This document shows positions 62,784 to 64,000 of a stretch of 64,000 nt of DNA, piece after piece. The translations under genes were made by a program, and so were the position numbers. The notes under the pieces are model-generated. The model worked only from the letters and a program-made list of their open reading frames with translations. It did no database searches and was not told the DNA's origin. Source of the DNA: CAYXWM01 sp964468805 (GTDB lineage Bacteria; Bacillota; Clostridia; Lachnospirales; WRBF01); NCBI GenBank assembly GCA_964468805.1, contig CAYXWM010000001.1, positions 62,001-126,000 of the forward strand. The letters run 5' to 3'. Position 1 is the stretch's first letter; the number at the start of each line of letters is the position of its first letter.

Positions 62784-64000
62784 ATGAGCGAAGCAGTAAA
62801 GCAAGCCATAAACCTGGGGCAAACCGCGCTTGGTTTGGAACTGGGTTCAACACGTATTAAAGCTGTATTAATAGGCTTAGACCACTCTACGCTGGCAAGC
62901 GGCAGCCATGAATGGGAAAATCGCTTTGAAAACGGCGTATGGACGTACAGCCTTGACAGTGTATGGTCGGGGATACAAGAGTGCTATAAATCTTTGGCTG
63001 ATGAGGTGCGTAAGAATTACGGCGTTGAGCTTACAACAATAGGCAGTATAGGTTTTTCCGGAATGATGCACGGCTATCTGGTGTTCGATAAGGAGGTCAA
63101 TCAACTTGTGCCTTTCCGAACATGGCGTAACACTATAACCGAAAAAGCCGCAGAAGAATTAACGGAACTGTTCGGCTTTAATATTCCGCAACGTTGGAGT
63201 ATAGCACATTTACGACAGGCTATGCTCAACAAGGAGGAACACGTTCCGCAAATAAGGCAAATTACTACTCTTGCCGGTTATGTACATTATATGCTGACAG
63301 GAAGGCATGTACTCGGCGTTGGAGAAGCATCGGGTATGTTTCCTATAGACAGCAGTACTTGCAACTATAACGAAAATATGACAGCTTTATTTGACGAAAA
63401 GCTAAAGGAGGCAGATTTACCCTACACTTTAGACGATATTATGCCAAAGGTTCTTTGTGCCGGTGAAAACGGAGGAACCCTTACAGAACCGGGAGCAAAG
63501 CTTATGGATCCTACAGGCAAATTAAAAGCCGGTATACCGCTTTGCCCGCCGGAAGGTGACGCCGGAACGGGCATGGTAGCAACAAACAGCATAACTGAAC
63601 GCACAGGAAACGTTTCTGCCGGTACATCGATTTTTGCAATGGTCGTGCTGGAAAAGCCGCTTTCAAAGTGCTACCCCGAAATAGATATGGTTACAACACC
63701 GGCTGGCAGTGCCGTTGCTATGGTTCACTGTAACAACTGTACGTCGGACATTAACGACTGGGCAGACATCTTTTGCCGGTTTTCCGATAAAATAGGTTTT
63801 CCTCTCAATAGAGGGCAGGTACTTACCGCAATGTTTGAAGAAGCACTTACCGGAGACTGTGACTGCGGCGGCTTATTCGCTTGCAACTATCTTTCCGGTG
63901 AGCATTTAACGGGCTTCACTGAGGGCAGACCGCTTTTTGTGCGTACTGCAAAGTCAGAGTTTAACTTTGCCAACTTTTCTCGAGTACATATTTATTCGGC
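62784..64000 (+). CDS. FGGY-family sugar kinase, second of the locus (3'-truncated)
   Basis: The frame runs from ATG 62784 (AAGGAG nine bases upstream) to the window end with no stop, so about 405 residues of a kinase that must continue. The N-terminal ALGLELGSTRIKAVLIG loop, the GSIGFSGMMHGYLVFD motif, the FRTWRNTITEKAAEELTELF segment and the SAGTSIFAMVVLEKPL loop are as in FGGY kinases annotated near L-arabinose genes of clostridia (ribulokinase/xylulokinase-like). It begins right after the furanose transporter and is likely its paired kinase. The sugar is unknown, and the C-terminal catalytic part lies outside the window. Confidence 0.8.
   Translation, partial: MSEAVKQAINLGQTALGLELGSTRIKAVLIGLDHSTLASGSHEWENRFENGVWTYSLDSVWSGIQECYKSLADEVRKNYGVELTTIGSIGFSGMMHGYLVFDKEVNQLVPFRTWRNTITEKAAEELTELFGFNIPQRWSIAHLRQAMLNKEEHVPQIRQITTLAGYVHYMLTGRHVLGVGEASGMFPIDSSTCNYNENMTALFDEKLKEADLPYTLDDIMPKVLCAGENGGTLTEPGAKLMDPTGKLKAGIPLCPPEGDAGTGMVATNSITERTGNVSAGTSIFAMVVLEKPLSKCYPEIDMVTTPAGSAVAMVHCNNCTSDINDWADIFCRFSDKIGFPLNRGQVLTAMFEEALTGDCDCGGLFACNYLSGEHLTGFTEGRPLFVRTAKSEFNFANFSRVHIYS

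Overview
The window looks like a chromosomal piece of a low-GC, Gram-positive Clostridia-type bacterium. The signs are AT-rich intergenic DNA, strong AGGAGG-type ribosome binding sites, frequent TTG/GTG starts, secreted proteins with Pro-Thr linkers and copper-amine-oxidase-N-like domains, and YesM/YesN-type sugar regulation. This lineage is inferred from gene content; there is no rRNA in the window. I found no tRNA, rRNA, insertion sequence, phage integrase or CRISPR array.

Region 1 (1-19.7 kb, all +) is the 3' part of a contractile-injection-system (phage-tail-like, eCIS/T6SS-iv-like) locus: the tail of one baseplate gene, a baseplate-J-like protein, a tail-protein-I-like protein, a large conserved 'NRYFYGKMLT' protein, a DUF4255 (Pvc16-like) protein, a carboxypeptidase-regulatory-like protein and a DUF4280 PAAR-like spike tip. 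Mixed among them are unusual membrane or secreted partners: a HAMP protein with a degenerate nucleotidyl-cyclase domain, a membrane MORN-repeat protein and a secreted coiled-coil protein. It ends with a block of two related membrane sensors (one fused to an MFS transporter), a GNAT protein and a substrate-binding lipoprotein.

Region 2 (19.7-23.4 kb) holds a small gene broken by an in-frame TAG, ywbE, a U32 (RlhA/YdcP-like) protein and a membrane metallophosphoesterase.

Region 3 (23.7-32.7 kb, all +) is the most striking part. It is a tightly overlapped operon of four B12-binding-domain radical SAM enzymes (two paralogous pairs), a GH3-family acyl-amide synthetase-like protein and two GNAT-like proteins, preceded by a membrane protein with a TQEQ repeat tail. 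It looks like an undescribed biosynthetic pathway.

Region 4 (32.7-47.8 kb) has a DUF2339/DUF3999 membrane pair, an ECF sigma factor with its DUF4179 anti-sigma-like partner, two paralogous secreted proteins (39.4 and 46.5 kb) plus a small fragment of the same domain at 32.7 kb, an AraC/GyrI regulator, a ferredoxin-type reductase, a methyltransferase, a GyrI-like protein with an apparent ATT start, a GNAT protein and a histidine-phosphatase fragment.

Region 5 (47.9-64 kb) is a sugar catabolon. On the minus strand are a LacI regulator, an L-fucose/L-arabinose-isomerase-family protein, a split transketolase and an FGGY kinase, the four enzyme genes joined by 4-8 bp overlaps. Divergent on the plus strand are a YesN/YesM two-component system, a YtfQ/YtfR/YtfT/YjfF-type furanose ABC transporter and a second FGGY kinase cut by the window end. 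Together they suggest uptake of a pentofuranose-like sugar, isomerisation, phosphorylation and entry into the pentose phosphate pathway; the sugar itself is not determined by the sequence. Imperfect palindromic elements recur in intergenic regions at 37.0 kb and 58.8 kb, with a diverged trace at 0.3 kb.
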